64,000 nucleotides of DNA from NCBI RefSeq assembly GCF_034555375.1, contig NZ_CP140706.1, forward strand, positions 3,587,001 to 3,651,000. The letters are read 5' to 3'. This document shows, piece after piece, positions 51,944 through 60,204 of this stretch. Positions within the stretch are counted from its first letter, which is position 1; every line of letters starts with the position of its first letter. The notes below the pieces were generated by a model that saw only the letters and a list, made by a program, of their open reading frames with translations, ran no database searches and was not told the DNA's origin. This DNA is from Pseudomonas sp. B33.4 (GTDB taxonomy: Bacteria > Pseudomonadota > Gammaproteobacteria > Pseudomonadales > Pseudomonadaceae). The position numbers were made by a program, and so were the translations under genes.

Positions 51944-52165
51944 ACTCGCTTAGCAAAAAAATAAGGAGCCATCACTCACGCTACCAAACGAGGTGGTGAC
52001 CATTGCGCAGGTTGGTAGACCGGTCTAAGCGAGTAAACCCCGGCGCTCCCGAAGGAGCCCCACGCATGGCCACCATATAAAACCGAGCCTCGAAAAGAGA
52101 CTGCATATAGCGGCGCATTACGCTTAGAAAACGGGCTACCAAACCCGATCACTGTTTTGCAGTGA
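51944..52165 (-). promoter_or_regulatory. Structured leader with P4-immunity-like A/B/C complementary segments
   Basis: On the minus strand, reading towards the DUF6124 gene. Segment A (52147-52121) holds GGTTTGGTAG in a small hairpin, then CTAAGCG. Segment B (52034-52010) holds ACTCGCTTAG then CTACCAACC. Segment C holds TTTGGTAG (51988-51981) then CTAAGCGAGT (51953-51944). B is complementary to both A and C in both parts, in the right order for nested pairing. A UUCG-capped hairpin (GCTCC-TTCG-GGAGC, 52058-52045) and a 6-bp hairpin TCACTG/CAGTGA (52165-52149) lie within. A T-run (51962-51955) precedes the ribosome site. The same A/B/C logic is known from phage P4 CI-RNA immunity. The functional role here is inferred. 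Confidence 0.6.
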
Positions 52166-52230
52166 CAGGGAAACGATACAGCCCGCCTCAAGGCGCGTAA
52201 GCCGGCGGATTCTGGCGTACGCGTAGGCAA
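51976..52230 (-). CDS. Possible leader ORF, 84 aa, across the structured leader
   Basis: An open frame covers the A and B segments and ends 22 bases before the second arm of the outer inverted repeat. It reads ALRRAVSFPCHCKTVIGFG and ends QWSPPRLVA. No good ribosome site is visible, and composition is dictated by the RNA structure. A second frame in the same DNA (ATG at 52075, 32 codons, with GAPSGAPGF...STNLRNGHH) loosely recalls P4-type Ash proteins, whose reading frames also lie in an immunity leader. I list it because translation could affect leader folding, but it may well not be a gene. Confidence 0.25.
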   Translation of the reverse strand: MPTRTPESAGLRALRRAVSFPCHCKTVIGFGSPFSKRNAPLYAVSFRGSVLYGGHAWGSFGSAGVYSLRPVYQPAQWSPPRLVA

Positions 52231-52306
52231 CGGCGCAAGGTGTTGTAGCCGTTATGGCGTAACAGTGCGTGTAAGTTAAACGTGTGTGGGTGATGGTGTT
52301 TAAAAG

Positions 52307-52341
52307 CCCCTCACCCTAGCCCTCTCCCCGAGGGAGAGGGG
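52307..52341. repeat. Class II repeat, single unit
   Basis: cccctcaccctagccctctccccgagggagagggg, the same arm as in the 12711 and 18202 elements. It is followed by a diverged copy of the actgaccg spacer (52342 onward). It is a solo unit between the DUF6124 leader and the GlxA-type gene; the rest of 52231-52415 shows no gene. Confidence 0.8.
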
Positions 52342-52415
52342 ACTGACCGAGGTGTTTGGGCGAGGTTCGCCGACCTGTGATTGCGCGGCGCACTCTGGCT
52401 GGGAAACGGCTGGTG

Positions 52416-53399
52416 TTATTTGACCAGTCGTTTTTCTTTGGAAGGTCTGTAGCCGAAATATGAGCTGTAGCATTTGCTGAAATGGCTTGGCGAGACGAAG
52501 CCGCAAGCGACTAGCACTTCGACTTGCGACAGCTCAGTGTGCTGCAACAACCGTCGCGCTTCGGTGATGCGCAGTTCCAGGTAATAACGCTGCGGCGTGG
52601 TGCCCAGTTGCTCCTTGAACAAACGCTCCAACTGGCGACGGGATCGGCCGGCGTACACCGCCAATTGCTCCAACTCCAGCGGCTCCTCCAGATTGGCATC
52701 CATCAGTTTCACCACTTCACGCAGCGGCGCACTGACGCAGATGTTCTCGTCCGGTTTGATCCGCCGGTAGCGCGATTCCTCGAAGGCCAGAATATCTTCG
52801 ATACCTTCGACCAACGCCTTGCCGTGCAGGCTTTTGATCCAGTCCAGCGCCATATGAAACGCCCCGGACGGACTCGACGCCGTGAGCCGATCGCGATCAA
52901 TCACGTAGGGTTCACTGCTGACGTGGGTGGCTTTGGCGATTTCGGTCAGTGCCGGGCGGTGCTCCGGGTGGATCGCGCAGCGATAGCCGTCGAGCAATCC
53001 GGCGCGACCGAGAAACCACGAGCCATTCCACAACCCGGCGAGCGAGATGCCGCGCTCTGCTGCCGATCTGAGCAAGCCGATAAACTCATCACTTGCGCGC
53101 AGTTCGGTGCGATAACCGCCACACACCACGAGCAGATCCAGCTGCTGAAGCGCAGCCAAATCAAGACGTGCATCGGGGCGGATCACCAGGCCCAGATCAC
53201 TGATGACTTCACCGTCGCCCAAACCAAACGTGCGCGAGGAAAACAACCCCGGACGCAACAGGTTGGTAGTGACAACGGTGTCCAGCGCTTGGGTAAACGC
53301 CGGTAGCGAAAAGTGTTCGAGCAGCAGAAAACCAGTGCGGGTCATGCGCGGGTCTTCCGCGCTTTGCTCATTCAGATAGCGGAGGTTTTTCCCCTTCAT
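52416..53399 (-). CDS. GlxA-family (DJ-1/PfpI + AraC) transcriptional regulator
   Basis: The protein is about 327 residues from ATG 53399; starts at 53441 and 53345 are possible. The N-terminal domain (about 20-190) is a DJ-1/PfpI-like sensor (FLLLEHFSLPAFTQALDTV, LDLLVVCGGYRT, GLWNGSWFLGRAGLLDG). The C-terminal domain is an AraC double HTH (EPLELEQLAVYAGRSRRQLERLFKEQLGTTPQRYYLELRITEARRLL). Such regulators control amine and quaternary-ammonium catabolism (for example ArgR, GbdR, CdhR in Pseudomonas). It lies directly downstream of the agmatine operon on the same strand, so agmatine or arginine control is plausible. Confidence 0.85.
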   Translation of the reverse strand: MKGKNLRYLNEQSAEDPRMTRTGFLLLEHFSLPAFTQALDTVVTTNLLRPGLFSSRTFGLGDGEVISDLGLVIRPDARLDLAALQQLDLLVVCGGYRTELRASDEFIGLLRSAAERGISLAGLWNGSWFLGRAGLLDGYRCAIHPEHRPALTEIAKATHVSSEPYVIDRDRLTASSPSGAFHMALDWIKSLHGKALVEGIEDILAFEESRYRRIKPDENICVSAPLREVVKLMDANLEEPLELEQLAVYAGRSRRQLERLFKEQLGTTPQRYYLELRITEARRLLQHTELSQVEVLVACGFVSPSHFSKCYSSYFGYRPSKEKRLVK

Positions 53400-53491
53400 G
53401 CCTCCGCTGAATTGGCGTCGTTCGATCAAGTTGTGGTCCATCGGTCATGTTGTTATGCGCCGATAGTTGGCTTGATCCGCGTCAGAGTCAA

Positions 53492-54613
53492 TCACGCCTG
53501 TGGTTGATGGCTGGTCACGCAGTGAATTCCGCCACCGCCAGCGGCGATGGCATCGATGTTGAGCTGGACGATTTCGCGATCCGGATACAGTTGCGACAAC
53601 AGATCGAAAGCCTTTTTGTCTGCCGCTTTATCGCCAAACTCCGGGGCGATGATCGCGCCGTTGATGACGAAGTAATTGATGTAACCGGCGGCAAAGTCCG
53701 GGTTGTTCTGGTTGAACTTGCTTTTGCGCGGTTTCAGCGGCGGCGACATCGTGTGGATCTGCAGTTTGCGGCCATCGGCATCGGTGGCGTTCTTGAGGAT
53801 TTCCAGGTGCGCCAGGGTGACCTTGTGATCGTAGGATTCAGGGTCGGTGTCGAGGTTGGCAATCACCACGCCGGGCTTGATGAAGCGCGCGTAGAAATCG
53901 ACGTGGGCGTCAGTGATGTCCTTGCCCTTGATCCCCGGCAGCCAGATGATTTTGCGCAGGCCCAGACGCTCCTTCAGTTCAGCTTCGACATCGGCCTTGC
54001 TCCAGTCCGGATTGCGGTTGCTGTTGATCCAGCTGCTCTCGGTCATGATCCCGGTGCCGTGACCGTCGACTTCGATGCCGCCGCCCTCGCCCACCAGATC
54101 GGTACGAATGTACGTGGCTTGCGCGTCGTCGGCGACCACTGCAGCGATCTTCGAGTCTTTACTGTGCTGCTGTTTGCCACCCCAACCGTTGAAGTTGAAG
54201 TCCACCGCGCCGAGACCACCCTTGTCGTCGATGACGAAGTTGGCGCCGATGTCGCGCATCCAGATGTCATCCAGCCCGGCAGTGACATAAGTGATATTGC
54301 GCGTACCACAGAATTCTTCGGCGAGGCTGCGTTCGTTCTTGCGGCAGAACACGGTGACCGGTTCAAACCGGGCAATGGCGCGGGCGATGCGGCCGAGGGC
54401 TGCCTGGACGTCTCCGGTGAAGTCTTCCCAGATCGCGTCCTGCGCGCCGAAAGCGATGTAGGCGCGCTCATGTTTATCGCCCTCGTCGGGCATGAACCAG
54501 CGACCTTGGGCAGCGGCGAATACTTTGCCCGGCGACAGGCCAAGACCCATAAATGCCGCGCCGACACCGGCGGCGACCGTGACTTGTTTGATGAACTCAC
54601 GACGAGTCGACAT
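53492..54613 (-). CDS. Tat-exported agmatine deiminase-like protein
   Basis: The protein is 373 residues. Twin-arginine signal: TRREFIKQVTVAAGVGAAFMGL. The porphyromonas-type peptidyl-arginine deiminase/agmatine deiminase fold is intact, with WMRDIGANFV, EGGGIEVDGHGT, DAHVDFYARF and the catalytic Cys near the end in GGGGIHCVT. It would convert agmatine to N-carbamoylputrescine outside the cytoplasm. In P. aeruginosa the agu2A' gene at the end of agu2ABCA' has the same form. It lies 46 bases after the binding-protein gene. Confidence 0.88.
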   Translation of the reverse strand: MSTRREFIKQVTVAAGVGAAFMGLGLSPGKVFAAAQGRWFMPDEGDKHERAYIAFGAQDAIWEDFTGDVQAALGRIARAIARFEPVTVFCRKNERSLAEEFCGTRNITYVTAGLDDIWMRDIGANFVIDDKGGLGAVDFNFNGWGGKQQHSKDSKIAAVVADDAQATYIRTDLVGEGGGIEVDGHGTGIMTESSWINSNRNPDWSKADVEAELKERLGLRKIIWLPGIKGKDITDAHVDFYARFIKPGVVIANLDTDPESYDHKVTLAHLEILKNATDADGRKLQIHTMSPPLKPRKSKFNQNNPDFAAGYINYFVINGAIIAPEFGDKAADKKAFDLLSQLYPDREIVQLNIDAIAAGGGGIHCVTSHQPQA

Positions 54614-54659
54614 CTTGCTATTCCTGTAAATAAGGGCCGGCGAACGCGCCGGCCATTGA

Positions 54660-55763
54660 TCATTTGCCAGTGGCAGTCTTGAATTTGGTCCAGGTGCGCA
54701 TGCGCGCGCGCATGTCGGCCTGAGGAATATCCTTGCCCGGAATCAATCGAGCATAGGTCGCCTCGTCAAGGTAGATATCCGGGTTGTCGCGCATGCTTTC
54801 ATCAACACTCGCCCGCGCCTTGGCGTTGGAAGTCGGGTAACCGGTGAAATTGCTGATCGCTGCCATGTTCTGCGGGCGCATGACGAAGTTGATGAACGCG
54901 TAGGCGTATTCCGGGTGCTTGGCGTCAACCGGAATGGCCATGGTGTCCATCCACACCGTGGTGCCTTCGCGCGGCACGCGATACTGGAAGCGCGTGTGTT
55001 TGCCGGCGCTGTCCGAGGTGCGCTGAGCCTGGGTCATGTCGCCGCTGTAGCCGAGTGACAGGCACAGGTTGCCGTTGACCAGATCGGTCACCGGTTGCGA
55101 CTGGAACTTGCGGATGTACGGACGCAGCTTCATCAGCAGTTCACTGGCGGCGGCCAGATCCTCGGCTTTGCCGCTGCGCGGATCGCGACCGAGGTAATTG
55201 AGCACCACCGCCAAGGCTTCGTCTGGCGAGTCGATCATCGAGATGCCGCAATCGGCAAACTTCGCCGCCAGCTCCGGTTTGAACAGCATGTCGAGGCTGT
55301 TCACCGGCGCATCGGCCATGCGCTGTTTGATCTGTTCTTCGTTGTAGGTCAGGCCGATGGTGCCCCAGGTGTAAGGCACCGTGGCTTTGCTGGAGTGCTC
55401 GTAATGGCCGCGCAGCTTCTGCAAACCGGGTTCGATGTCGGCCAGCTCGGTCAGCTTCGTTTGATCCAGCGGCATCAGGCTGCCGGCGCGCATCAAGCGC
55501 TCGGCGACAGTGTCGCCGGGAAAGATCAGGTCATAACCGCTGCCGCCGGAGAGCATCTTCGCCTCCAGTGTTTCGCTGCCGTCCATGACGTCGTAGATCA
55601 CCTTGATCCCGGTTTCGGCGGTGAAGCGACTCAAGGTGTCTTCGGCAAAATAATCCGCCCAGTTGTACAGCCGCAGGGTTTTGTCTTCGGCGTGCAGCGA
55701 CGGTATCAAGCAGATCAGCGCCAGGCCGATCGCGCCGCGCAAGCGTTTGTGATGGGTAGCCAT
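54660..55763 (-). CDS. Polyamine ABC-type periplasmic binding protein
   Basis: The protein is 367 residues from ATG 55763 with aagggg upstream, 1 base after the amidase stop. A signal peptide (GLALICLIPSLHAEDK) is followed by LRLYNWADYFAEDTLSRFTAETGIKVIYDVMDGSETLEAKML, typical of PotD/PotF/SpuD proteins. No permease or ATPase gene is linked, so it either shares a transporter or acts as a sensor or carrier for the exported deiminase. It matches agu2C of P. aeruginosa. Confidence 0.88.
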   Translation of the reverse strand: MATHHKRLRGAIGLALICLIPSLHAEDKTLRLYNWADYFAEDTLSRFTAETGIKVIYDVMDGSETLEAKMLSGGSGYDLIFPGDTVAERLMRAGSLMPLDQTKLTELADIEPGLQKLRGHYEHSSKATVPYTWGTIGLTYNEEQIKQRMADAPVNSLDMLFKPELAAKFADCGISMIDSPDEALAVVLNYLGRDPRSGKAEDLAAASELLMKLRPYIRKFQSQPVTDLVNGNLCLSLGYSGDMTQAQRTSDSAGKHTRFQYRVPREGTTVWMDTMAIPVDAKHPEYAYAFINFVMRPQNMAAISNFTGYPTSNAKARASVDESMRDNPDIYLDEATYARLIPGKDIPQADMRARMRTWTKFKTATGK

Positions 55764-55764
55764 G

Positions 55765-56673
55765 TCAAACCCCTTGGGTGTTCCAGCGTGCATGAAGGTG
55801 GCGACCGTCCTGACTGAGCAACGGCCCGTACATGTCAGGCCGACGATCGCGATAGATGCCCCAGCTCAAACGCTCTTCGCGCATCGCCGCCAGATCGAGA
55901 CGCTGCACCAGCACACCGCTGCTGTCGCGGTCAGCGTTGGCGAGCAGTTGGCCCTTGTGATCGCTGATGAACGACGAACCGTAGAAGCTCATTTGCAGGT
56001 TCGAATCGGTGGTCGCGGTTTCTCGACCGACCCGATTCGATGCCACCACCGGCAGCAGATTGGCAGCGGCATGGCCGCGCATGGTCATCTGCCAGTGATC
56101 GCGGGAATCCAGCGCCGCGCAGCCTGGTTCCGAGCCGATCGCCGTCGGGTACAGCAGTACTTCAGCGCCCATCAGCGCCAGGCAACGGGCGGTTTCCGGG
56201 AACCACTGATCCCAGCAGATACCCACGCCGAGACGGCCGAACGCGGTGTCCCAGACTTTGAAACCGGTGTCGCCGGGGCTGAAATATTCCTTCTCCTGAT
56301 AGCCGATGGCGTTGGGAATATGGGTCTTGCGATACACACCCAACAGGCGCCCGTCAGCATCGGCCACACTCAGCGAATTGAAGTAGGCGTTGCCGGCCTT
56401 TTCGAACCAGCTCAGCGGCAATACCACACCCAACTCGCGGGCCAGCGCGGCGAAGCGCGCGAGCACACGGCTGTCGCGATATTCCTCGGCCAACGCCATG
56501 TGTTTATGGCTTTGTTCGATGCAGAAGTACGGAGTGGCGAAGAGCTCCTGCAACAGGATCACTTGCGCGCCCTGCTGCGCTGCGTCACGGACGAGTTGCT
56601 CGGCGCGATCAAGGTTGCCGGGTAAATCCCAGGTGCACGGCATCTGGGTGGTCGCGATGGTCAGAATGCTCAT
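55765..56673 (-). CDS. aguB: N-carbamoylputrescine amidase
   Basis: The protein is 302 residues of the nitrilase superfamily. The catalytic triad is visible as Glu in LQELFATPYF, Lys in YRKTHIPN and Cys in VGICWDQWFPETAR. The length and the sequence start (MSILTIATTQMPCTWD) fit AguB. It turns N-carbamoylputrescine into putrescine, CO2 and ammonia in the cytoplasm. It lies 4 bases after the deiminase gene. By synteny it is the agu2B paralogue. Confidence 0.9.
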   Translation of the reverse strand: MSILTIATTQMPCTWDLPGNLDRAEQLVRDAAQQGAQVILLQELFATPYFCIEQSHKHMALAEEYRDSRVLARFAALARELGVVLPLSWFEKAGNAYFNSLSVADADGRLLGVYRKTHIPNAIGYQEKEYFSPGDTGFKVWDTAFGRLGVGICWDQWFPETARCLALMGAEVLLYPTAIGSEPGCAALDSRDHWQMTMRGHAAANLLPVVASNRVGRETATTDSNLQMSFYGSSFISDHKGQLLANADRDSSGVLVQRLDLAAMREERLSWGIYRDRRPDMYGPLLSQDGRHLHARWNTQGV

Positions 56674-56677
56674 GCGT

Positions 56678-57730
56678 TCAACCTCTCAGCGGCCAGGCTG
56701 GCTGCTGCTGCGTGATGCAATGCACCCCGCCGCCGCCATGGGCCAAATGATTGATCCGCACCGGCACCACTTCGCGGCCGGGGAAGGCTTGCTCCAGCAC
56801 TTTGGCGGCGACGTTGTCAGCCTCGATGCCATACGCCGGCATGATGATCGCGCCGTTGGCGATGTAGAAATTGGTGTACGAGGCGCAGAACACTTCGGCT
56901 TCGGTGTCGACCGCATCGGAGGCTTCGAACAGTTCGATCAGTTCGAATTTGCGTCCCTGCGCATCGGTGGCCAGTTCCAGTGCTCGGCGGTTTTCTCGGG
57001 CTACTTCGGCGTAGACCGACGACTTGTCGTGGGTGGCGTCAACCAGCAGCACACCCGGACGGGCGAAGGCGCAGACGCCATCGACGTGGCCATCGGTCAT
57101 ATCGCCAGTGACGTAATCCGGATCGCCCGGCAACCAGACGGTTTTCTTCACGCCGAGCAAGCGGCTGAAGATCTCTTCCATCTCGCCTTTGCTCATGCCG
57201 GGGTTGCGATTGGGGTTAAGCAACACCGATTCAGTGGTGATCAGCGTGCCTTCACCGTCGACATGAATCGCCCCGCCCTCGTTGCTCAGCGGCGTGCCGA
57301 AGCATTCCCGGCCGAGGTGATTGAGCGCGCGGCGCGCCAGACTTTCGTCCAGATCGTGCGCCGACTTCCCGCCCCAGGCGTTGAAGCGCCAGCTCACGCC
57401 GGCCAGCCCTTGCTGCGGATGACAGACAAAGGTCGGGCCGGAATCGCGGCACCAACTGTCATTCACTGCCAGCGGGATCAATTCAATGTTCGGCCCGCAC
57501 AAGGCTCTGGCGCTGGCGATGGCCGATGGATCGACCACCAGTTTCACCGGTTCGAAACGAGCAATGGCGTTGGCGACGCGTGCGAAATCTTCCTGCACCT
57601 GCGCCAGGGTCACGCGCCAACCGGATTCCCACAACGTCTGGTTGTGCGGCCAGACCATCCACGTCGCGGCGTGGGTCACCCACTCTGCCGGCATCATCCA
57701 GGCGCTGTTTTTTTTGTCGTTGTGCTGCAT
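56678..57730 (-). CDS. aguA: Agmatine deiminase (cytoplasmic)
   Basis: The protein is 350 residues with no signal peptide. The agmatine deiminase motifs are present: AEWVTHAATWMVWPHN, NDSWCRDSGPTFV, SNEGGAIHVDGEGT, DGHVDGVCAFARPG and the catalytic Cys in HGGGGVHCITQQQP. It is the first gene of a four-gene operon ending with an exported paralogue. By synteny it is agu2A. The shared 111-base region with a divergent LysR gene is the likely control site. Confidence 0.92.
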   Translation of the reverse strand: MQHNDKKNSAWMMPAEWVTHAATWMVWPHNQTLWESGWRVTLAQVQEDFARVANAIARFEPVKLVVDPSAIASARALCGPNIELIPLAVNDSWCRDSGPTFVCHPQQGLAGVSWRFNAWGGKSAHDLDESLARRALNHLGRECFGTPLSNEGGAIHVDGEGTLITTESVLLNPNRNPGMSKGEMEEIFSRLLGVKKTVWLPGDPDYVTGDMTDGHVDGVCAFARPGVLLVDATHDKSSVYAEVARENRRALELATDAQGRKFELIELFEASDAVDTEAEVFCASYTNFYIANGAIIMPAYGIEADNVAAKVLEQAFPGREVVPVRINHLAHGGGGVHCITQQQPAWPLRG

Positions 57731-57841
57731 GATAAGCCTCGTTAGTTAAGCCGTTGTGTTCAATGGGCTTATGCTACGACCCATAAAAACGGCAAACAAA
57801 CGATGGATTTTGCGGACAACTGATTAGAGGAGCTTATCGAT

Positions 57842-58702
57842 ATGCTTAAACACTGGCCGCCGCTCAGCTCTCTGCGTGGCTTCGAAGCCGCCGCCCGGCT
57901 CGGCAGTTTTCACAAGGCTGCCGAGGAGTTGAGCCTCACGCAGTCGGCGATCAGTCAGCAGATCCGCAGCCTTGAGACGTACCTGGACCAGCCGCTGTTT
58001 TTCCGCAGCGGTCGCAGCGTGGCGTTGACCGATGCCGGCCACGATTTGCTCAGCACCACGCAAGCGATGCTGCAGCAATTGGCGGTGGGGATTCGGCGTC
58101 TGGGCCAGTATCAGAAACCCAACCAACTGGTGCTCAACACCACCCCGGCGTTTGCCCGGCATTGGTTGCTGCCACGCTTGGCGGATTTTCGCGCGCAGCA
58201 TCCCGAGGTTGATCTGTGGATCTACAGCACCGATGAAGTGCCGGACATGGCCACGCAGACCATTGATCTGGCGGTGCGCGACGACATCAGTTCACAGGTC
58301 GAATGCAGCTTCAACGTGCTGCACGCCGACCGACTCTTTCCGGCGTGCCATCCGCGCCTGCTCCAAGTCGCTCAAGCAGAGCGCACCACCTTGCATGGCG
58401 AGCGCGAAATGGACTGGAGTCATTGGGCGGTCGAGGCCGGGATCGACGTCGGTCAGCGGGATCAGGGATTGAATTTTTCCGATCCCGGGCTGCTGCTCGA
58501 CGCCGCCTGTTCAGGGCTTGGCATTGCGCTGGTCAGTCAACTGCTCAGCCGTCAGGCGCGGGCTGACGGCTTGTTGCAACCTTTGGTCGAGAACACCATT
58601 CGCGGGCCGAACTGGGCGCTGTTGACCCACCGCGACAGTGAGCATGATCCGCTGGCGCGCAGTTTCAGTGAATGGCTGATCAATAACCTGGCCGATCAAT
58701 GA
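57842..58702 (+). CDS. LysR-family regulator divergent from the agmatine operon
   Basis: The protein is 286 residues. The winged helix is WPPLSSLRGFEAAARLGSFHKAAEELSLTQSAISQQIRSLETYL, the GcvA subgroup. The effector domain has IDLAVRDDISSQVE. ggag lies before the ATG. The divergent start from aguA with a 111-base gap makes it a prime candidate regulator of the agmatine operon. Its 3' end overlaps the next, convergent LysR gene by 23 bases. Confidence 0.88.
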   Translation: MLKHWPPLSSLRGFEAAARLGSFHKAAEELSLTQSAISQQIRSLETYLDQPLFFRSGRSVALTDAGHDLLSTTQAMLQQLAVGIRRLGQYQKPNQLVLNTTPAFARHWLLPRLADFRAQHPEVDLWIYSTDEVPDMATQTIDLAVRDDISSQVECSFNVLHADRLFPACHPRLLQVAQAERTTLHGEREMDWSHWAVEAGIDVGQRDQGLNFSDPGLLLDAACSGLGIALVSQLLSRQARADGLLQPLVENTIRGPNWALLTHRDSEHDPLARSFSEWLINNLADQ

Positions 58703-59606
58703 CCGGTGCATGCTGCGCCATCACCTCGACAATCCAGTCGATGAATACACGCAGCTTGAGGCTGACATGCCGGTTCGGCGGATAAGCCACATAGAGCGGC
58801 ATCGGCTCGAGTTGCCAGTCCGCGAACAGCGGCACCAGTTCGCCGCGCGCCTCGTGTTCGGCAGACATGTATTTGGGCAGCCACAGCACACCCAAGCCCG
58901 CCAGACCTGCCGCGAGGTAGGCATTACCATCATCGACGGCGAGCACGTGGCGTCCTTTGATTTGCAGGTTTTCACTGGCGTTGTGCAAGGCATACGGCAC
59001 CGGTTTGCCGGTGCGTGCCCAGAGGAAACCGACCACGCGATGATGGCTGTCTTCCAGTTCCCTTGGATGCGCAGGTGTGCCCGCGCGTGCCAGATAGTGC
59101 GGTGCGGCGAATACACCCAACTGCAGATCGGCGACCTTGCGCGCCATCAGCGACAGGTCCATCAGTTCGCCGCCACGCACCACGCAGTCGACATTCTCAT
59201 CAATGATGTCGACGATGCGGTCGCTGACGCCCATGTCGATCTGGACATCCGGATAACGCGCGTGAAACTCAGGCAGGGCCGGCACCAGAATCAACCGCGC
59301 CAGCGGGCTCGGCACGTCCACGCGCAACCGTCCCTTGGGCAACGCCGCCGCGCCGGGCAGGCTGGTTTCGGCGTCGTCCATATCGGCCAGCAACTTGATC
59401 ACTCGCTCGTAATAAACCGCGCCGTCGTTGGTGACGTTGACCTTGCGCGTAGTGCGGTTAAGCAACTTGACTCGCAGCCGTGCCTCCAACTGCTGAACCA
59501 GTTGCGTCACGGTGGTTTTGCTCATGTGCAAGGTTTCCGCCGCTTTGGTGAAACTCCCCGCCTCGACCACCCGGGCGAAGGCTTGCATTGCGTCAAAACG
59601 GTCCAA
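58680..59606 (-). CDS. LysR-family regulator (TTG start)
   Basis: The protein is 308 residues. It starts at TTG 59606 with gaggg 6 bases upstream; the protein begins MDRFDAMQAFARVVEAGSFTKAAE, the common start of this LysR group. The HTH continues LHMSKTTVTQLVQQLEARLRVKLLNR. It converges and overlaps with the upstream LysR gene and diverges from a RidA gene, which it may control. Confidence 0.88.
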   Translation of the reverse strand: MDRFDAMQAFARVVEAGSFTKAAETLHMSKTTVTQLVQQLEARLRVKLLNRTTRKVNVTNDGAVYYERVIKLLADMDDAETSLPGAAALPKGRLRVDVPSPLARLILVPALPEFHARYPDVQIDMGVSDRIVDIIDENVDCVVRGGELMDLSLMARKVADLQLGVFAAPHYLARAGTPAHPRELEDSHHRVVGFLWARTGKPVPYALHNASENLQIKGRHVLAVDDGNAYLAAGLAGLGVLWLPKYMSAEHEARGELVPLFADWQLEPMPLYVAYPPNRHVSLKLRVFIDWIVEVMAQHAPVIDRPGY

Positions 59607-59722
59607 GGTGCGCCCTCGATTGTTTGGATTTCACAAACAGTGAACGCCAAGCTTGCGCGTTTATCGCCCGCCTGCAAATACCTACAGTGGCTCCATCAAC
59701 TCAAATGAAGGAGACACCCCCC

Positions 59723-60115
59723 ATGACTCAGCGCGACGTTGTTTTCCCACCCGCACGCCGCACACTTTACGAACGCCATCGCTATTCGCCAGCCATTCGC
59801 TCCAACGGTTTTCTGTTTGTCTCGGGACAGGTCGGCAGCACCGAGGACGGCACGCCAGAGCCGGATCTGAAAAACCAGGTGCGTCAGGCTTTCACCAACC
59901 TCAATGCAATCCTTGCAGAGGCCGGTGCCAGCTTCGATGACGTGGTCGATGTCACCGTGTTTATCGTTGACCCCCAGTCGAAATTCGAGACGATCTGGGA
60001 TGTGGTGCTGACCGAGTTCTGGGGCGAGGCACCGCATCCGACGGTGACGGCGGTTGGCGTGACCTGGCTGTATGGGTTTGATTTCGAGATCAAGGTGATT
60101 GCCAGGTTGCCGTAA
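59723..60115 (+). CDS. RidA-family protein
   Basis: The protein is 130 residues. RidA fold motifs are GFLFVSGQVGSTEDGTPEPDLKNQVRQAFTNLNAILAEAGASFDDVVDVTVF. The C-terminal catalytic region is less typical (HPTVTAVGVTWLYGFDFEIKVIARLP), with the usual Arg replaced, so imine deaminase activity is uncertain. aaggag lies before ATG 59723. It is divergent from the LysR gene. Confidence 0.85.
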   Translation: MTQRDVVFPPARRTLYERHRYSPAIRSNGFLFVSGQVGSTEDGTPEPDLKNQVRQAFTNLNAILAEAGASFDDVVDVTVFIVDPQSKFETIWDVVLTEFWGEAPHPTVTAVGVTWLYGFDFEIKVIARLP

Positions 60116-60204
60116 ATATCCGGACACACCCATTCGTTTGCCATTTCAGAGGTCGTCTGTTTGCATGCTGTCCCACATCAGCATTCAGATCAGGGAGAGG
60201 ATCG

